Shown: positions 1-14,335 of the stretch, in pieces | Position numbering within the stretch: position 1 is the stretch's first letter | Layout: each line of letters starts with the position of its first letter | Source: Mycteria americana | Lineage: Eukaryota; Chordata; Aves; Ciconiiformes; Ciconiidae | Direction: 5' to 3' | DNA length: 64,000 nt | NCBI RefSeq assembly: GCF_035582795.1 | Contig: NC_134367.1 | Span: 42,621,062 to 42,685,061, forward strand | Made by a program: the position numbers and the translations under genes | The notes under the pieces: model-generated | What the model saw: only the letters and a program-made list of their open reading frames with translations | Told to the model about the DNA's origin: nothing | Databases searched by the model: none

Positions 1-1941
1 GGGGCATCTGTCTCTGCTGAACACCCACACTCACTCTTTAAGGTGTTGCAGGTTGGTGACTTACAGTCAAAGAGCCTTGAAACGTTTGACATCCTCTCCT
101 AATTATGAACTCCATTATCAACTTTCTCTCTGCTGGAGTGGCTTTTCCTTTCTCTCCCTTTCTCTTTCATTTTCCAGTGCAAACTCTGCCTATGGGGCTC
201 GGGCTATGCTCCTTTGCACGTACAGCCCAGCAAACTGAGCTGAGCCACGGGGTCCAGGACAACCCTGAAAGATTTGAGCCCGTTGGCTCAGCCGCTGCTT
301 GGCCTCCCACCAGCTCTCCGGGAGCGTCATGCAGTGGAGAGCAGAGCCGCTCTTGTACAATGCCATCCTATGCCAGGAAATCTGAGGACCTCGCTTGTGT
401 GGGAGAAATAATCTCTTTTTCACAAGAAAGATGCTGTTCTTCAGGAGCCTGTTTCCTCCAGACTGAAGTTTGTGTCTGGTTACATTGCCACAGGAGGCAC
501 CGTGAGGGGTACAGCCCGTGGAAATAAATCATCCAGCCCAGGGGGCAGAGCTACTCTTTCCCTCAGCCCAGGGAGAAGAGCACATTTTTCTCCCTCTGCT
601 TTTCTCCCAGGCTTTACCATTCCAAGAGGGAGGGCGATAAGATTAAAGGTATCTCAATTAGAAAGCCACTGTCCCTTGGCTCCAGAAGACACTCCAGATC
701 TGAAGTCCGTTAAGGTCCCCCAAATTGCCCTCTGGAGTTGCCTTTCTTTCCCCACTGACTCCAGACAGGCCCTTGGGAAACTGGCCTCCGAAGTCAGCCT
801 AGGGAGGAGGCGAAATCTGGCATTTGTGAATACCTCTGTCCCTTGTCCTTCCCTTCCCATTTCATCCAGGTATCTTGAAACCTTGAAGCCATTGATGGTG
901 ATGAAAGGATGGAACAGAAATCCTAGAAGGTAAAAAACATCTTTGCTTAAATTAAGCCACTTTGTGAAATTATTTTTCAAAGTACAATGAAGGCAATGCT
1001 AAAACACAAAATTTAGGAAATAGATATGTTTCCAGGCTGAGATTTTTATGTCAACCTTAACACCCTTGCAAATACTACCACAGTTGCCAAGCCATAAAAT
1101 TCTAAAACCAGAAGTTAATAACAGACATTGTCACTAATAGACATTTAACGGTAACAACTCTAGCAGGTGATACAGCAATAATGAAAATAATGGCCCCTTG
1201 CAAATAAAGGATGGGTAATGTCTTTCCATCATAGCCCTGCACCACACTGAGCACGCAGTGCAATCACGGCATCTGCACTTCCAGTGGTTTTATGAAGAGC
1301 AGATTGCAATTCACTGACTACATTACATTTTGATTTCTGTATGGATGTTGCAAGGGATTCAGGTACATCTAAACTGAGATAACCCGTGAGAAAATTAGGT
1401 TTCCTTTAAGTTTACTTGACTCCCTCTCACTGTAATAATTTTTCTTCTTAACAAGCATCACCCTACGCGAGAAATGAGGAATGCACATAGCAGCTCAGCA
1501 TCATGGACTGGTTCATCAGCCAGGCAGTTATTCTGCCCTGCCCTGGCCAGCGAGCTCCCTGCAGCCCTGACAGCCCCTGCCATGGGGCACGAGGAGGTAC
1601 CATGGTGGCCTGAAAGGGATCCCCATGCCACAAGGACCTGCATGCCCCGAGTCGGCCATTTCCCAGCTCTTTCTGAAACTCCTAGTGCAAGTGATGCACC
1701 ACTGGAACAACCCAAAATTACTTCATCTGATCCTGGAGATGGACGGAAGATCTGATAACATGGATTTTCTAGAGTTAAGTCAGGAGGAGAAAGCAGGTAA
1801 GCTGCAATGGGCTCACCGATGCTGCCGTGTCCTGCAAGAGCGTGCCTGGCAGGATACCCCATAGACTATGTCCACCTGCCCCAAGTGGTGACCCAAATGC
1901 ATATTCAACACATATTCATGAGGTGTATATAATTTGTTATC

Positions 1942-1957
1942 AAAAAAAAAAAAAAAA
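1942..1957 (+). repeat. A16 homopolymer
   Basis: Run of 16 A followed by TTTTC. No retroposed body or target-site duplication recognised. Confidence 0.8.
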
Positions 1958-4900
1958 TTTTCTTCCTTTCAGCCCTGGCACTTCAGTGCTTGAGTAAAAT
2001 TGCCTCCTGCCCTGTAATTTGCCAGTCTTTTAAATACAAAACATACTCGTGAGATGGGCAAAGCAATACTTGCAAAACAGTTGTGCTGTGCAAAGGAGGA
2101 GATGGCTTTTAGTGGTGGCGGAGGGCTGCAAAAAGACCTGCTTCTTTCAAACTCGGCGGTATGCGAGAGCAACCCCAAATCTCTGCAGTGGCTGCCTCCT
2201 TCACTCCAAACCATGACAGTAGTTCCAGGCAATTTTACTTTTGCTATTAGCAAATCTGGTTGGTCCTATGGGTCACTGCAACTGGATGCTTATGTGAGAG
2301 CTCTTAGTGTGAGCACAAGCTTGTGAAGAAATAGCGTGTCTGAACTGGAGATGTTTTTATGAAGCTGTGACTTAAGTTTTCTTTCTCTATATGCTTTCCT
2401 CTTTATCCTCCACTGCTGTTGCATTTTTGTTTTACTCCATAGTAATTGCTGCAAGCTCATCTGTGGTCCTAGTAATTTTTTTCCTAACAAGGAGGAGTCT
2501 GTTGGTGCTTCTAGGAGGAGAGAAAGTGTTAAGTAGCTTTTGGAGTAGGTAGAGAAATCCCTGCTGGGTATTTAACCTACATTTGTTTTCAATTTACAGG
2601 AGTGTTCAGGTCTAAGTCTGCTGTTAAAGATGAAAATGAAGTAACTCAAGTAATTCAATAGGATTTAGCTGAATTACTGAAAGGGCTATAGTAACAAATT
2701 TTGTAGTGTCCTTTCATGGAGGTCACAAAGTCTTGAAACAGGGAGGGGATTGCTGGACAAAAATTTCCTTGGAGCTGACAGCCTTACCTTTCCCCAGTTA
2801 GCAGCTCATTTTAATTGTAAAGGAAGATGTTCTCTGTCCTAAGCTCAGCATTTGACTGACAAATTCAACACCACGCGGGCAATATTAGTCCCTGGCAGCC
2901 CTAGGCAGGTTGATGAGAGAAGCAAATTCTGCAAAACAGGGAAACAAAGGCAAGTGGCAAGCCACACAATGCATTTTTTGTCCGCACGTATGTGAAGTTC
3001 ATTGTCAGAAGCCATCCTTTCCTCCAACTGTAGGAGAAGGCTGCAATTGTGGAAATCCCCAACAATGGTTTTGAAGTAACAGGGGCTTTAGCGCATCTAG
3101 GCAGAAGTACTGGGTGTTCAAAGGGACAAAGGGGAAGGCCCTCTAAAGCCCAAGGAACTGGAGCAAGGAAGGCTAAACATGTGGTTTCTCTTTATAAAGC
3201 CAGCTACTGAGCAGCTATGCTTCCCTTGTAACTCCTAGCACTTTAAACTCTGTTGCCAGATCTGCTGTGTTTTAAATTCAATATTTGGTGCTGCATCTCG
3301 TAACAAGGAACTGGTTAAAGGCACGGCAATCTTTTAAAATTCTGCTAAGGGATTTTGCCTAGAAATTGTCTGCTTAGGAACATTTTTGAATGCTACAGTC
3401 CTGTCTGTGCTTTCGATGTGAGTCTGTAGTTTCACATCTAGACTGTAAGTACAGAACATCTGTAGGGCCATGTATAAATAGTTACATAAATAGCTGACAG
3501 TGGACAAAGCAATCGCTTTGGTGAATCAGGTAATTGCTGGGCAAGTTACCCAAAAGAAAAGCTGACTCCTCTTTTCTGAGAAAGGCATTACAGTCCTTCT
3601 GGCATAAGGATTTTCAGATAGTAGTGGAAGCACTTTTTTTTCCTGATGACCTAAGAAATTAGTATTTTCTCTTTAAATAAACATGCCAAGTTTATGCCTT
3701 GCAGATTTCTTGTGCATACTTCATCTACATATAACCTTTCCTGGCTGTCTGCATAGCTTCTTAGCATCCAGCATCTTAACATTTTTATTGCAGCAGGAGC
3801 TTTGCTGCAATGGTCATTTCCTTAGCCCATCACTTGGACTACTCCATCGTCACTTCTTCTTTGCCAGCTCCTTTCTCTCTGTGGTGATCACATCTCTGTG
3901 CTGGCTCTCGTCTCTTTGTGATATCAGGCAGAAATAATTTCTCTTCACTTGCAAGCTCTGTTAGAGCCTATCCCCACCCTGCTCATAAACCTTCATTCAC
4001 TGTCAGGAGGCTGACTTCCACCTTCATCAACCACAAGCAAGCACCTCTGCTATTTTCTCCTCAGGCTTGGGAGGAACTCCTCATTAAAAATGTGCAACGC
4101 TGTCTCCTTTTCTTCCAGTCCCCGTTTTCAGAAAGACTCTCCTTTGAACACTGCAGGCCAAAATCTTGTCAATAGTTTGCTGGACGGCTAAAATTGTCCT
4201 ATGCTCTCTTGTGTCTCTGTCTCTGGGTCTAGATTTTCGTGTTTGTGTTGTAAGCAAGGACTGTGTTCTTGTGCACTGAATAGTACAGTGGGGATCCCAC
4301 GTCTGTGACAGCCACCAGTGACTCATTGTATGGGAGCATGCTTGGGCAGAAGGAGAGGAAGGGAGGGAAAGGTACACAGAGATTTTAAGAAGCTCCTTTC
4401 CCTCCCTTTAAACACTCTCTTTGATACACCTCAGCACCATCCCTCCAGGGGAGTGCTGTGTAAACCTCGCAGACCTTTACTTCAACCTCCAGCTCTGGCC
4501 TGGCTTTCTCCAGTAATGCGGGGAACTACACAGGATGCTTTCAGATATTGCATTACAGTCTGAAACCAAGGCAGTGCTTTCGAGTGGAAAACCCAAGTCA
4601 GCCTCAAAGAATTGGGAATTTGGTTGGTAGCCAACTCCTTCTGTGCAGCTCTGCTTTTCACATCGCCCAGCCCTCCCTTTTCCTCTAGGCTTAGTCCTCA
4701 GCAGAGTTAGGTTCTTGCTTTCTCCAAGAGTTTACTATTCTGAACAGTGCAGTGTTTTACCGTCAGGTGCATCCTCCCTCTGCGACTATCCCTGAGAGGA
4801 GAAGCAGCGCACGCAGGAGAGAAAGAGAGTGTTGTGAAGGACAGTTTATAAATGACTTCAGTGAGGCAGAGTGATGTGTCATTCTGGCAGAGAGCCCATT

Positions 4901-7900
4901 AAAGAGGAAGTGCTGCTCTTGAATGCGTTCAGCTGGGGTTTCTGAGAACTCCTTTATACCCACTCATTATCCATTTCACATTCTGGAAGTGGATGGTTAT
5001 GTTTGCCTATGTGACGCAGATCTTAATAGTTTTCTGCAGTACTACATCATTTAGCTCTCAGCTAATATAAAACCAAGCTAGTAATTAACATTAAATGCTG
5101 AGAAATGGATCTGATGTGATGAACACTCAGCACATAATGAGAACGCTGTGATTTCTTACTTGGAAGCCATCGTGGTCTTACAACATAACCAGTTGTTACA
5201 GATGCCCAAACAGAGCTGGGATTAACAATAGGATCTGGTTACACTTGCAAACCTAATTGTTGCTAGTCTGGTAGAAGTTGCACTCTCAGGCTCCACTTCA
5301 ACGGATAACAGCTCTGGCATCTATTGTCATTTCATAATGGTGTAATGCTATTTATGCCACAGAAATCCCAGCTGAGCCATGAATTACACGCAGATCAGGC
5401 ACACCACAGAAAATGCAGCTGTGTAGGAGGACGAGGCTTGCAAGCGACTGCTCTGCAAGGCCAACTCGTACACTGTGGAGTGGGACAATGTAAGTCAACC
5501 GTAGTAATTATTAATGAAACGATTTGTTAGAACAGCCATTAAAGGGCCAGCAGAACTGGAACCCAAGTGTGCCAGACACTGCAAAACCAGAAGCTGGTTC
5601 CTGCTGGACAAACAGACACACAGACAAAGCTAGGCCTTAAGCAAGGGGTAGGCTGGAGACCTTGCCTTTGATGCCACTAAGAAGAGGGATGCCAGGAGGA
5701 GGTGAATATGCTGCAGCCCTTCTGGCTCCTGATGCTGCCCGGGAGCTGGCAGTGACTGAGGGCTCCTGTGGGACCGTAGCCTCCTCGGGGTCGAGGATGA
5801 GGGGACCAAATGTCCTGGGATGAGCCCTGAATGCAAGGGCACGATCCTGGCATCCCGGTTTTTCAGAATGAGCTGAGCAGGGATAAAGCACCAGTTTCTA
5901 GCCCCATGTAACACCATTGCAGAGCCCCAGCCTCTCCATGCTGGGGGGTCCAGGCCCCTTAAAAGGCACCCAGGGAAGACCTGTGATAGGGAAATGCAGG
6001 AAGAAGCAGTCCCGCTGTGGGACAGTGACCTTCCTCTCCCTACAGAGCCTTCGCCTTCCCTGATTTAGCTGCTGTTGCTGCATTTCTGTATCGGGAGGGG
6101 AGAAACTCGCTGGGGCAGTGGCAATGCCCGAGAGCCGTAGGGAGGAGAAGACCTGCCCCCCAGCCCATGGGGTGCCCCATCGCCCTGCGTCTCTCCAGCC
6201 TGGGTGCTCGGTGTTTGTGGCAGGGGAGGAGAGGGGACACAAAACAATTTTTAAAAAAAAAGGAGAGTAGGGTGGTGTCAGTTGCCAAAATATCTTAATC
6301 TAGCTCTGGACCTAAGCAGAATAGGATGTAATGTTCAAGCACAACAAATAATGTGATGGCAGCAAATATGAGACTATTTGCATGCATCTTGTGTGATTTG
6401 TGTTTTGTTTTGGCTTTTGGGGCGGTTCTTTTGTAGGGTTGTATCTCTACTTAGGAAGGCACAATCCAAGTGGAAATAAAAGACGAGCAGGAGGAGGGGG
6501 TAAGGAGCAAGAATAGGGGGGAAACAGGTGAGGAGAAAAGCAGAGAGTGATCCCAACATGAAGAGATCGCAAGCAATTTACATAGATTTGAAACAAAGAG
6601 ATGATCAATCCAGGGCAGAGAAAATCCAGCCTGTACTGTGGAAAATTTCGAGTGCACCATATCAGACTTTAGCCTCACCCTGACCAAAAAGTTCCACATC
6701 CGTATCAGGCAGATAATAATGAAAGTTCCTATAAAAGTTCACACACAGTAGCGGCTTGGAACATACAGTGATGTGAATCCTAAGAGTGTAAAAAGAGATA
6801 GAGCACTGATGGGTATTCACTCGGTTTACCTTGGAAAAATAAGTGTTGCATTGATTCTACTAAAATTTGAACTTGTCTCAAACCCAAAGGCTGGACCACA
6901 AAACTTGTCTCCCTGGCGAGTACGCAGCTCTTCCTTGCAAATGGTCATTTGCCTGAATGTTGGACATACTACTTCATGGCCATCTCTCTTGGGCTTATGC
7001 CTTTGTTTTGTGTATTTTTAAGATTTTGTGTATTTTAAAGATTTTCTGTTGCTTAGAATAGCCTGCAGTTGAAACAGCAGGCATTTATAATATATCCACA
7101 GTCCCCTCCTCATCTAAAATAATCCCAAAAGACACAGAAACAGGTTCTCAAGGGGGAATTCTTCATGTACCTCTTCAGCCAGTCCTTCTTTTCTCTATGC
7201 TTTTGTTTTTCAGTTTTTAGCATAAAAATGATCTGTCTTGTTTGTATGCTGGTAATTTCATTTCCCAGCTTTGTTCAGCTCCCCTTGAGCTATTGGATCA
7301 AAAATGCACAAAGGAAAAATAAAAATATTTGAGTCTAGTGGGGTAGGGTCAGCTTTGGGCCTGCAGTATGGATGGGGAAAAGATGCATTCTGCAATGGCA
7401 TATATTAATTTTTAATCTATTAATTTTCTAAATTATTCATGTCAGAGAAATAGAATAACGAGAGGAAAAGCAATGGGAGTTAGCACCTAAAAACGGTGTT
7501 CTTGTGCAGCTAATGGTCTTTTTCCGCTCTTTGTATGCTCCAGTTCTCCTTCTCTCCACCCTGGTACTCTTGCGCGCACAGCTGTGAATGGGCATACGTT
7601 ACCTGGCAGCAGCGAAGGTGCCCATACCCGATGCTGTTGAAGCTCAGCTTTGCTGACATCCCAGTGCTGACATCAATGCCAACTTCAGGACTCTCCACCC
7701 CACCTTCACCCACTCTTTTCCCCTGACAGAACAGCTTGTGGATCCATGCTGTAAATTAGATCAGGCATCTCTTCTGTTTGAAAGAAAGAAGCAGATGTAT
7801 ATTTTGGGGGTTCCTAGGTCTAGAAGCAGACACGCTCCACAAACAGTTGCATTGATACAGATGAGGAGAGGGCTTTCTGTGGTGTGAGGGTGGGAGATGG

Positions 7901-9593
7901 GGTAGGGTTGCCTTGTGCCAGTATTGCTACACCATAGCTGAAGTCCATTCCTGCATGACAAGTGTAGAGCACTCAGACTCGGGGGAAACAGGCTTCAAGA
8001 TGTGCAGCTTTCCTGAATATTCCTCGGTATCTGGCTCATGGCTCAGATGCCTCCACAGCATAAATGGCTGTGGTGACCATGTGCCCACTTGTTAGGTGTA
8101 CATATGTGCAAAGAGTGGACCGATGATTTTGAGAAGCAGCTCGGGAAAACAGCCCAAATTCAGCTAAAAGTACTCCCAGAATGGATGCAGTGCATGGAGA
8201 GAGCTACGATTTGGTGAATCAGATGAAGTTTTTCTTTGACAACACCTTGTTTTAATAGTGTCAGTAGTGCACATGTGTGCAGATAACACTGTGCAGACCT
8301 GGCCTCTGGCTTCTTCAGCCTCTGCTCTATCTGTCAAGTGAGAGTTGCTGTTACCTTAAGATGCTATACAGATCAAAAGCAGCTAGTTACATATGCCTAC
8401 AGATTTTTAGACCCGCAACTGTATCTCTCTGTGTATTTGGGCGACGCAGAGCACAACTGATGCTGATCTTGATTGTGCCTTTTTTGCATTACTGTCAAAC
8501 AAACAATGAAAGAGCCGTGAGTGGCATCCTCTAAGGTATTGCTGTCTGCATGCCGTCTCCCCGCTTGATTTCTTCAGGTCGGTAAGACTGTAAGAGCAGT
8601 CCTCTGCAGGAGCTTTTGTTTTAAATTAAAGATGCTACAAGACTATTATGTCATGAGGCATCATGAAAAATACCCTTTCAGGAGATCAGATTGACACTTC
8701 CACCCTGTAAGTGCACAGTGCAACAGCTACACATATTGCTAATGTTTGTGTAGGCACCGCGTAAGTCCTTGAGGGCAGGCAGGGAAGCTCCGCTTTGTTC
8801 TCTCACCTGCACTGAATAAAGAGTGTTACTGGTGTGCCAGTAAATCCTGCCACAGAGTTTTGTTACTCTTGGAAGGAAAATAATATGGTGTGTTACAAAG
8901 CCTGGTAGGTGATAAAAAAAGAAAAACGTTGCTTTGCTTTGTTTTAAATATGGGTTGTTTTGTGCGTAAGCATCTGCATAAGGGGATACAGCAGTGATAA
9001 AGACGGCCTGTTGAGGAGATTGATGGCCTGCGTTTAGAAATCTGAATTCCAACGCCCTACTCTGCTGCTTGTTTCCTGAGCTATCTTCAACATGGTCTTC
9101 AGGTAAAACGCTGTCTAACAAACTGCCCCTGCTGAGAAATTCAAGGCCGGTTTTCTTCATTGCCCAGGTGCCCAGCTGTCAAAGCAGCGTGCACTTCAGC
9201 TAGGATCTCTGGGGGTGAAACCTATAAGAAACCTGGCCTTGTGTTGCTCTCCACAGCATCCACTCTGGGAAAGATGGAGAGTGCTCTGCAATACCCTCTC
9301 TGGAGTTTGCTCTGAGTCCTCCTGCATGCAGCCATGAAGCCATAGCCATGAGAAAACAGTGTGACAAGATCAATCACATCCTCATGCACCTTTTTGCAGT
9401 TTGCCTCCACAAAACCACCAAGGCATGAACAGCAGATGTATCCTGGTGTATGGCCTGGCTGGAGTCCTACGTCCTCTTTTCCATACTGAAAGAGCAAGTA
9501 TAGGATTGCTGCTTTGGAAAAGCCATCTGCAACAGCCACCACTGCATGGAGATTGCTGCTGAATGGCAAATGAAGTTACGGGTAAATTCATGC

Positions 9594-9656
9594 CACAACC
9601 AGTACCACAGAAAACGGGAAGAACTGAAGAAAGCCTGCTACCAAACTAGGGATGGG
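9594..9656 (+). other. Weak Myb/SANT-like helix remnant (speculative)
   Basis: The plus frame reads HNQYHRKREELKKACYQTRD, similar in spacing to the QCRVKIKELRQAYQKTRE helix of Myb/SANT-like (MSANTD, Harbinger-associated) DNA-binding domains. Only about 20 residues resemble it and the flanks do not. It may be a decayed Harbinger-related remnant or coincidence. Confidence 0.12.
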
Positions 9657-11054
9657 ATCAGCCCTGGGAATGAGGTAAGGATGTGGGGAGGCAATTCTGC
9701 CTCAGGTGTGAGGCGTTCCACACAGCACCTAGGTCTGACTCTGCAGATAGCCCTGGGATGGGTGAGTGGCCCAGCTGGCACATCTGCAGGGTTGTAGCCC
9801 TTCTTCTGACACAGCCACACCAATACCCCAGTAGAGGCCTCCAGCAGCCGAAGCCAAGTGTCCACCTTGGCTCAGTTGCCCACTCGTCAGGAGCAAGAGG
9901 GCTTCTGACTGTCTTGCAAAAGTCATGTAGACTGCACAGACTAAATGACATCCTGGTTGTTACTGAGAAGGTCTGGAAGGAGTTTCATTTGGAGAAGATC
10001 TCCTGAAAGTCAAATGCTTAAGCAACGGGCTGTATCTGGACCGTTAATGTGCTCAGGAAGTCCCTGAGGAGTAGCAACCCAGGCAATCCTGATGACGCTT
10101 GGCAGCAAGAACTTGACTGCACCATGTTGTGCATCTTCGCTCTGCACCACCTTGTGCAAGACCGTGAATGCGTAGCCACAGTTGCCCCCCACACTTCCTC
10201 AGCACATCAGAGAGGGGTTACACAGGCTGGTCTCACCACTGTGAGCCTGAGGGCCCTGTCTAGGTAGCACCATCTGCGGGACATTGGCCTCAGAGCCAGG
10301 CAAGTGAGCTGGCAGTGGTTTGCCAGGTTGGTAAAGACAGCATGAAAAATAAGAACAGGACCCAAGGGAAGACCATCAGGCTATTTTCTGGATTTTCCAC
10401 CCCTTTGATTTTCTTTTGGTAGGGTAAACTGTCCTGTCTCTGTTCTTTTATAGATGATGGTAACAGATCCACTTTACCAAGAAGATGGATGGATAGCTCA
10501 TAATCTGGATTTGAGACCTGACACAGTAAGTCAGAAAGTGGCTCTAATTTTTTATTTATTGCACTTCTGCAGATGACAAGTAAGTGCTAAAAGGTCAGAC
10601 TATATTTCTTACTTATTTTTAAGGTTTTGGCCACATTACATTTTTATGCTTTCTGTTTTTCTGCAGTAAACTATTCCAGCCATAAACCAGCGACGGTCTG
10701 GGCACATTCAATTTGAGGGGATTCCAGATGGCTGTTGTAATAGGGAGTGACAAGTCTTTCAGTGTGTGGTCTGTGCTTAATCTGAGCTGGCCCAAATAAA
10801 AAAGCGATATGAAAATACCTCTATATCTGTGGATTCCCCAGTGAGGAAGTCTGGAACTTTTGTAAAAGTTTTATTTTATTTTTAGTCATTAATGGCACAA
10901 AGCTATTAAATGTGGGCTGATTTTCAGGTTTACCCCTTGCCAGTAGCTTCTCTGCAGGAAACCATTACAATTTTCTTGCATTTGAGAACAGAAGTTTTTG
11001 CATTTGCAATTGCAAAATATTTTTGCACTTTACAACATCTGCTTGTTATTTTGA

Positions 11055-11125
11055 TTTAAGGCCTTGGGCAACCTCTTAGTTCACTCACTGTCTTACATCT
11101 CATCTGTAAAGAAAGCAAGTGAGGT
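11055..11125 (+). mobile_element. Short MIR-like fragment
   Basis: AAGGCCTTGGGCAACCTCTTAG, then TCTTACATCTCATCTGTAAAG, corresponds to the MIR stretch CCTTGGGCAAGTCACTTAACCTCT...CTCATCTGTAAAATG in forward orientation. Confidence 0.45.
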
Positions 11126-14100
11126 TCAATGATAGGTGCCCTGAATTTAACAGGTCTGAGCTTGGTGGAAGCAGCCTCTAGAGATTTTCAGAGCTCCTGG
11201 TACAGGGGAGAGCAGTCTGCCTGTGGCCCTCTGTGTTTGATCACAACATGGGTGGTGTTATCACCCCCTTTTCTAAAAGGTCCCTTTTCACTCACCCATA
11301 TCAGTCTCCCATAGCACCATGATCAGTGGGAAGCTGAAGGCTGCAGGGGGGTGGACACCTGACATGTCTGCACTTCCAGGGGTTGGGATCAGAGTGTGTA
11401 AGAAGGGCAGGCATGTCAGATGTGGGGCAACTGTGAGAACAACCCTTTGAGGTGGGTTGTTTGGTCAACCATATCCCTGGTCTGATGGCAGCTGGGGTGC
11501 CCTAAGGGTTTGCACCGTGGTGGTGGCTGTCAGGAGTGATGTCTCCAAACCATGTAGGCACTACTTCAATCTCCTCTGCTGTGAGCATAATGGAAAATAA
11601 CAGTGCTTCCCTACCTTACAGAGACATTGCATTTGTGTTTGTAAGGTTTTCTACAATGGCAGATAAGTAATTTTCTAAGTAAGGGAAACTAAGTACCTAA
11701 CATAAGCAGATGAATCTTCTCATTTGCTTTGCCTCATCCCTAGCTGGACTAACTCCAATCACCAATCACAATTCTCCCCCTCCTTAAAAAATCAATACTG
11801 CACTAAATCATTGTCTTTTTCAACTCCAAACACGAACATTTTATTGCACAATGACATCTACCTCAAATCCAGGCAATCTTTCACCCCGAATGCCTATGAA
11901 TTTTAGGCACTAATATTTGATGATGTTGAGAGGAGCGTAAATGAGTTATGTTAGGTATTTTAGTCTACATGTTCTGAAAAACACTGATAAACTTGAAAGA
12001 AATATTCTCTCAAATGCAGCACAGAATGTACACTGATATGGCATAAACACACCATCTACTCTCCCTGGAAATATGATGTGACAATTTACTAGTCTAGCAT
12101 AAGGTCTCTTCACATAACCGGTCAGCCCACACCATATGGGAGTCACCTGCCCATATCTTAATTACATCTTATAGTCTGGCACCAGAGCCACCCTCACCAT
12201 GCGTCAGTAAGCAGCCCATTTTCTAGTGCTGTCAGACCTTATCTATAGAAAGGAGAGGAAGTGGTGGAAAATGATTGTTATGTTCTGGCAGAAAGGCCAG
12301 AAAACAGTGATGGGAACTTGTGGGATTGTTGCTGGCAGGTTTCCAGTGCTCAGGGCAGACATATCTAGGTATGCTCCCACCACGCCATGAGATGGGGCAG
12401 GGTGGGAGACGGGGGCATCAGTGTGAGGCCAGAAATGCATCAGGACTTGAAGCTGGAGCTGGGTTGTCATCTGCCCCTGCATGGCTCCCACAGATGGTTA
12501 AGGCAGAGCGATCTGAGGATCACTGTAGGACTGCCATGACTAAAGGTTTAAATTTAGCAGCACTGATCACTGCCAGCGTTGGTCCGGCAGCCCACTTAAA
12601 GGCTGAATGAAGCATCCTTCCTATAAGCTACGTGACACATCAGGACAATGGCTTGTTTGCATTTTTATCCATTTCTTTATGCGAAGATGACAAGTTTATT
12701 GAGTCAAACTGTGAAGGTTTTGTTCAGAGTGGTGGCGTCTCTACTTGACTTGAGGGGAGCTTTGCCAGAATAAATCCTGAATGAAAAAGGAGGCAGGGCT
12801 TCAGGTTTTGATGGAGTGTTTTAACCAACTTTTTAAGTTGAAGCACATTTGCAAGGGGACTCTGACTGAAAGAAAGTTTTTGTGGTAAATATGGCAATTT
12901 GGGATTCAAAAGAAGTTGCAGAATTGTTGCCTTGTGTGCTGAATCTTATCCCATGCCGGAATCCTTCAGATAGACTTTGACTAGTAGAGTGGGTGAGATT
13001 AATAATGATTTGAATAATTTATATAACTGAAATATTTTTGTGGGGGTTTTGCACTTCCTACAGACGTCTCAGTTGGACTTTTAGCCACTATGTCTAACAA
13101 TTTTGAATACATGATTACAAATGCTTAAACTTATAACAAGTATGTAATACTTTTTTATGCTATTCACCCATTACTAGACATCCAGAATAATAAAAGCCGA
13201 TCAGGGCATAAGGTCTCCTTTCACAAGATCTCCTGAGCAAATATCTTATGAAAACAAAGGCATAATGAAGGTACTATTATTTTCTCTTCACATCACTTGC
13301 ACATGCTAAAGAGACGGAAAGGAGGAAAATTTTACCAAATAAGGAGAAAAGGAAAGCTTTTAAGTGGGTCCCGAGTGGGTTTCTTTTCGAAATGGAGCTT
13401 ATTTGTCACTGCATTAACACAGAAAAAGAGAGCAAAGGTGGGATCTCGGGGCAGCCCTGCCTCTAGGCACATCTCAAATTAGAACTGCCACATTACAGCT
13501 TCACAGCTATGCGTACAGTGGCAGGGGTGGAAGACATGGCACCTGCAAAGACTTGGCCTGGAGAGGTGAGGAGAAAGCCTGAGCCAACTGCTGACGCTGT
13601 GCAATGCCCACCGATAACCCACTTGGTAGCATCACATCAGTGCTCCGGGTCCTGCATTCTTGCTCGGGGCCTCCCGCTCATAGAGACTGCCACTGCCTGT
13701 GTCCTCACATGTGTGTTACATTCACATCTTATTGCCCATCACATCTTTGAAAGAGGGATGGGGTTTTTTTTCTGTTACAGAGGTGTAGTGTCTCATCATG
13801 TTATGCCGTGGTTCTTATTAGTGCTTACAAATCCAGTAAATCTTCCTGCTGCTATTGATGAGAGCGCTAGCACTGAATCTGGGGTTGAAAAGGTAAAGGT
13901 GAGATGTGGGCTGTGTAAATGATCTTTCAGACATCAGAAGAGACCTAGATGTATGAAGCCTTCTGCATCCCTGTAAGAGAGCCCTTGTCCCTTGCTGTCT
14001 TCCCCATGTCTTGAAGGGGAGTGGGACGTGGTAAGACCTCATGAAAGAGCTGAGTGAAAATGAGCAAACGTCATTAAAATTATCCAGTGGACCTCAGTAA

Positions 14101-14335
14101 AAATGTACTGAGCAGTCCTGGCTGAGAGAGAGAGACATTTTTCACACTGTAATGGCCACATGGCTCCCTAAGTGGAAGAAGGAAGGTCATTTACTTCACA
14201 GGAAAAAAAAGAAGTCTATGAGATCATTTATAACATTACTCACAACCATTATCTATCCGAAATCATTCTTATGCCTTGTCTGTGATATTGGCTGCCTTGC
14301 AGTGCTCCGAGTCTCTCTTAACATAAAACCCTTTC

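Larger units (their letters stand above)
1..11054. other. Intergenic DNA, no gene recognised
   Basis: Unique sequence with short open frames on both strands, none with a recognisable domain, start context or splice structure. Apart from the A16 run and the weak Myb-like remnant noted separately I see nothing that supports a feature. Confidence 0.6.
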
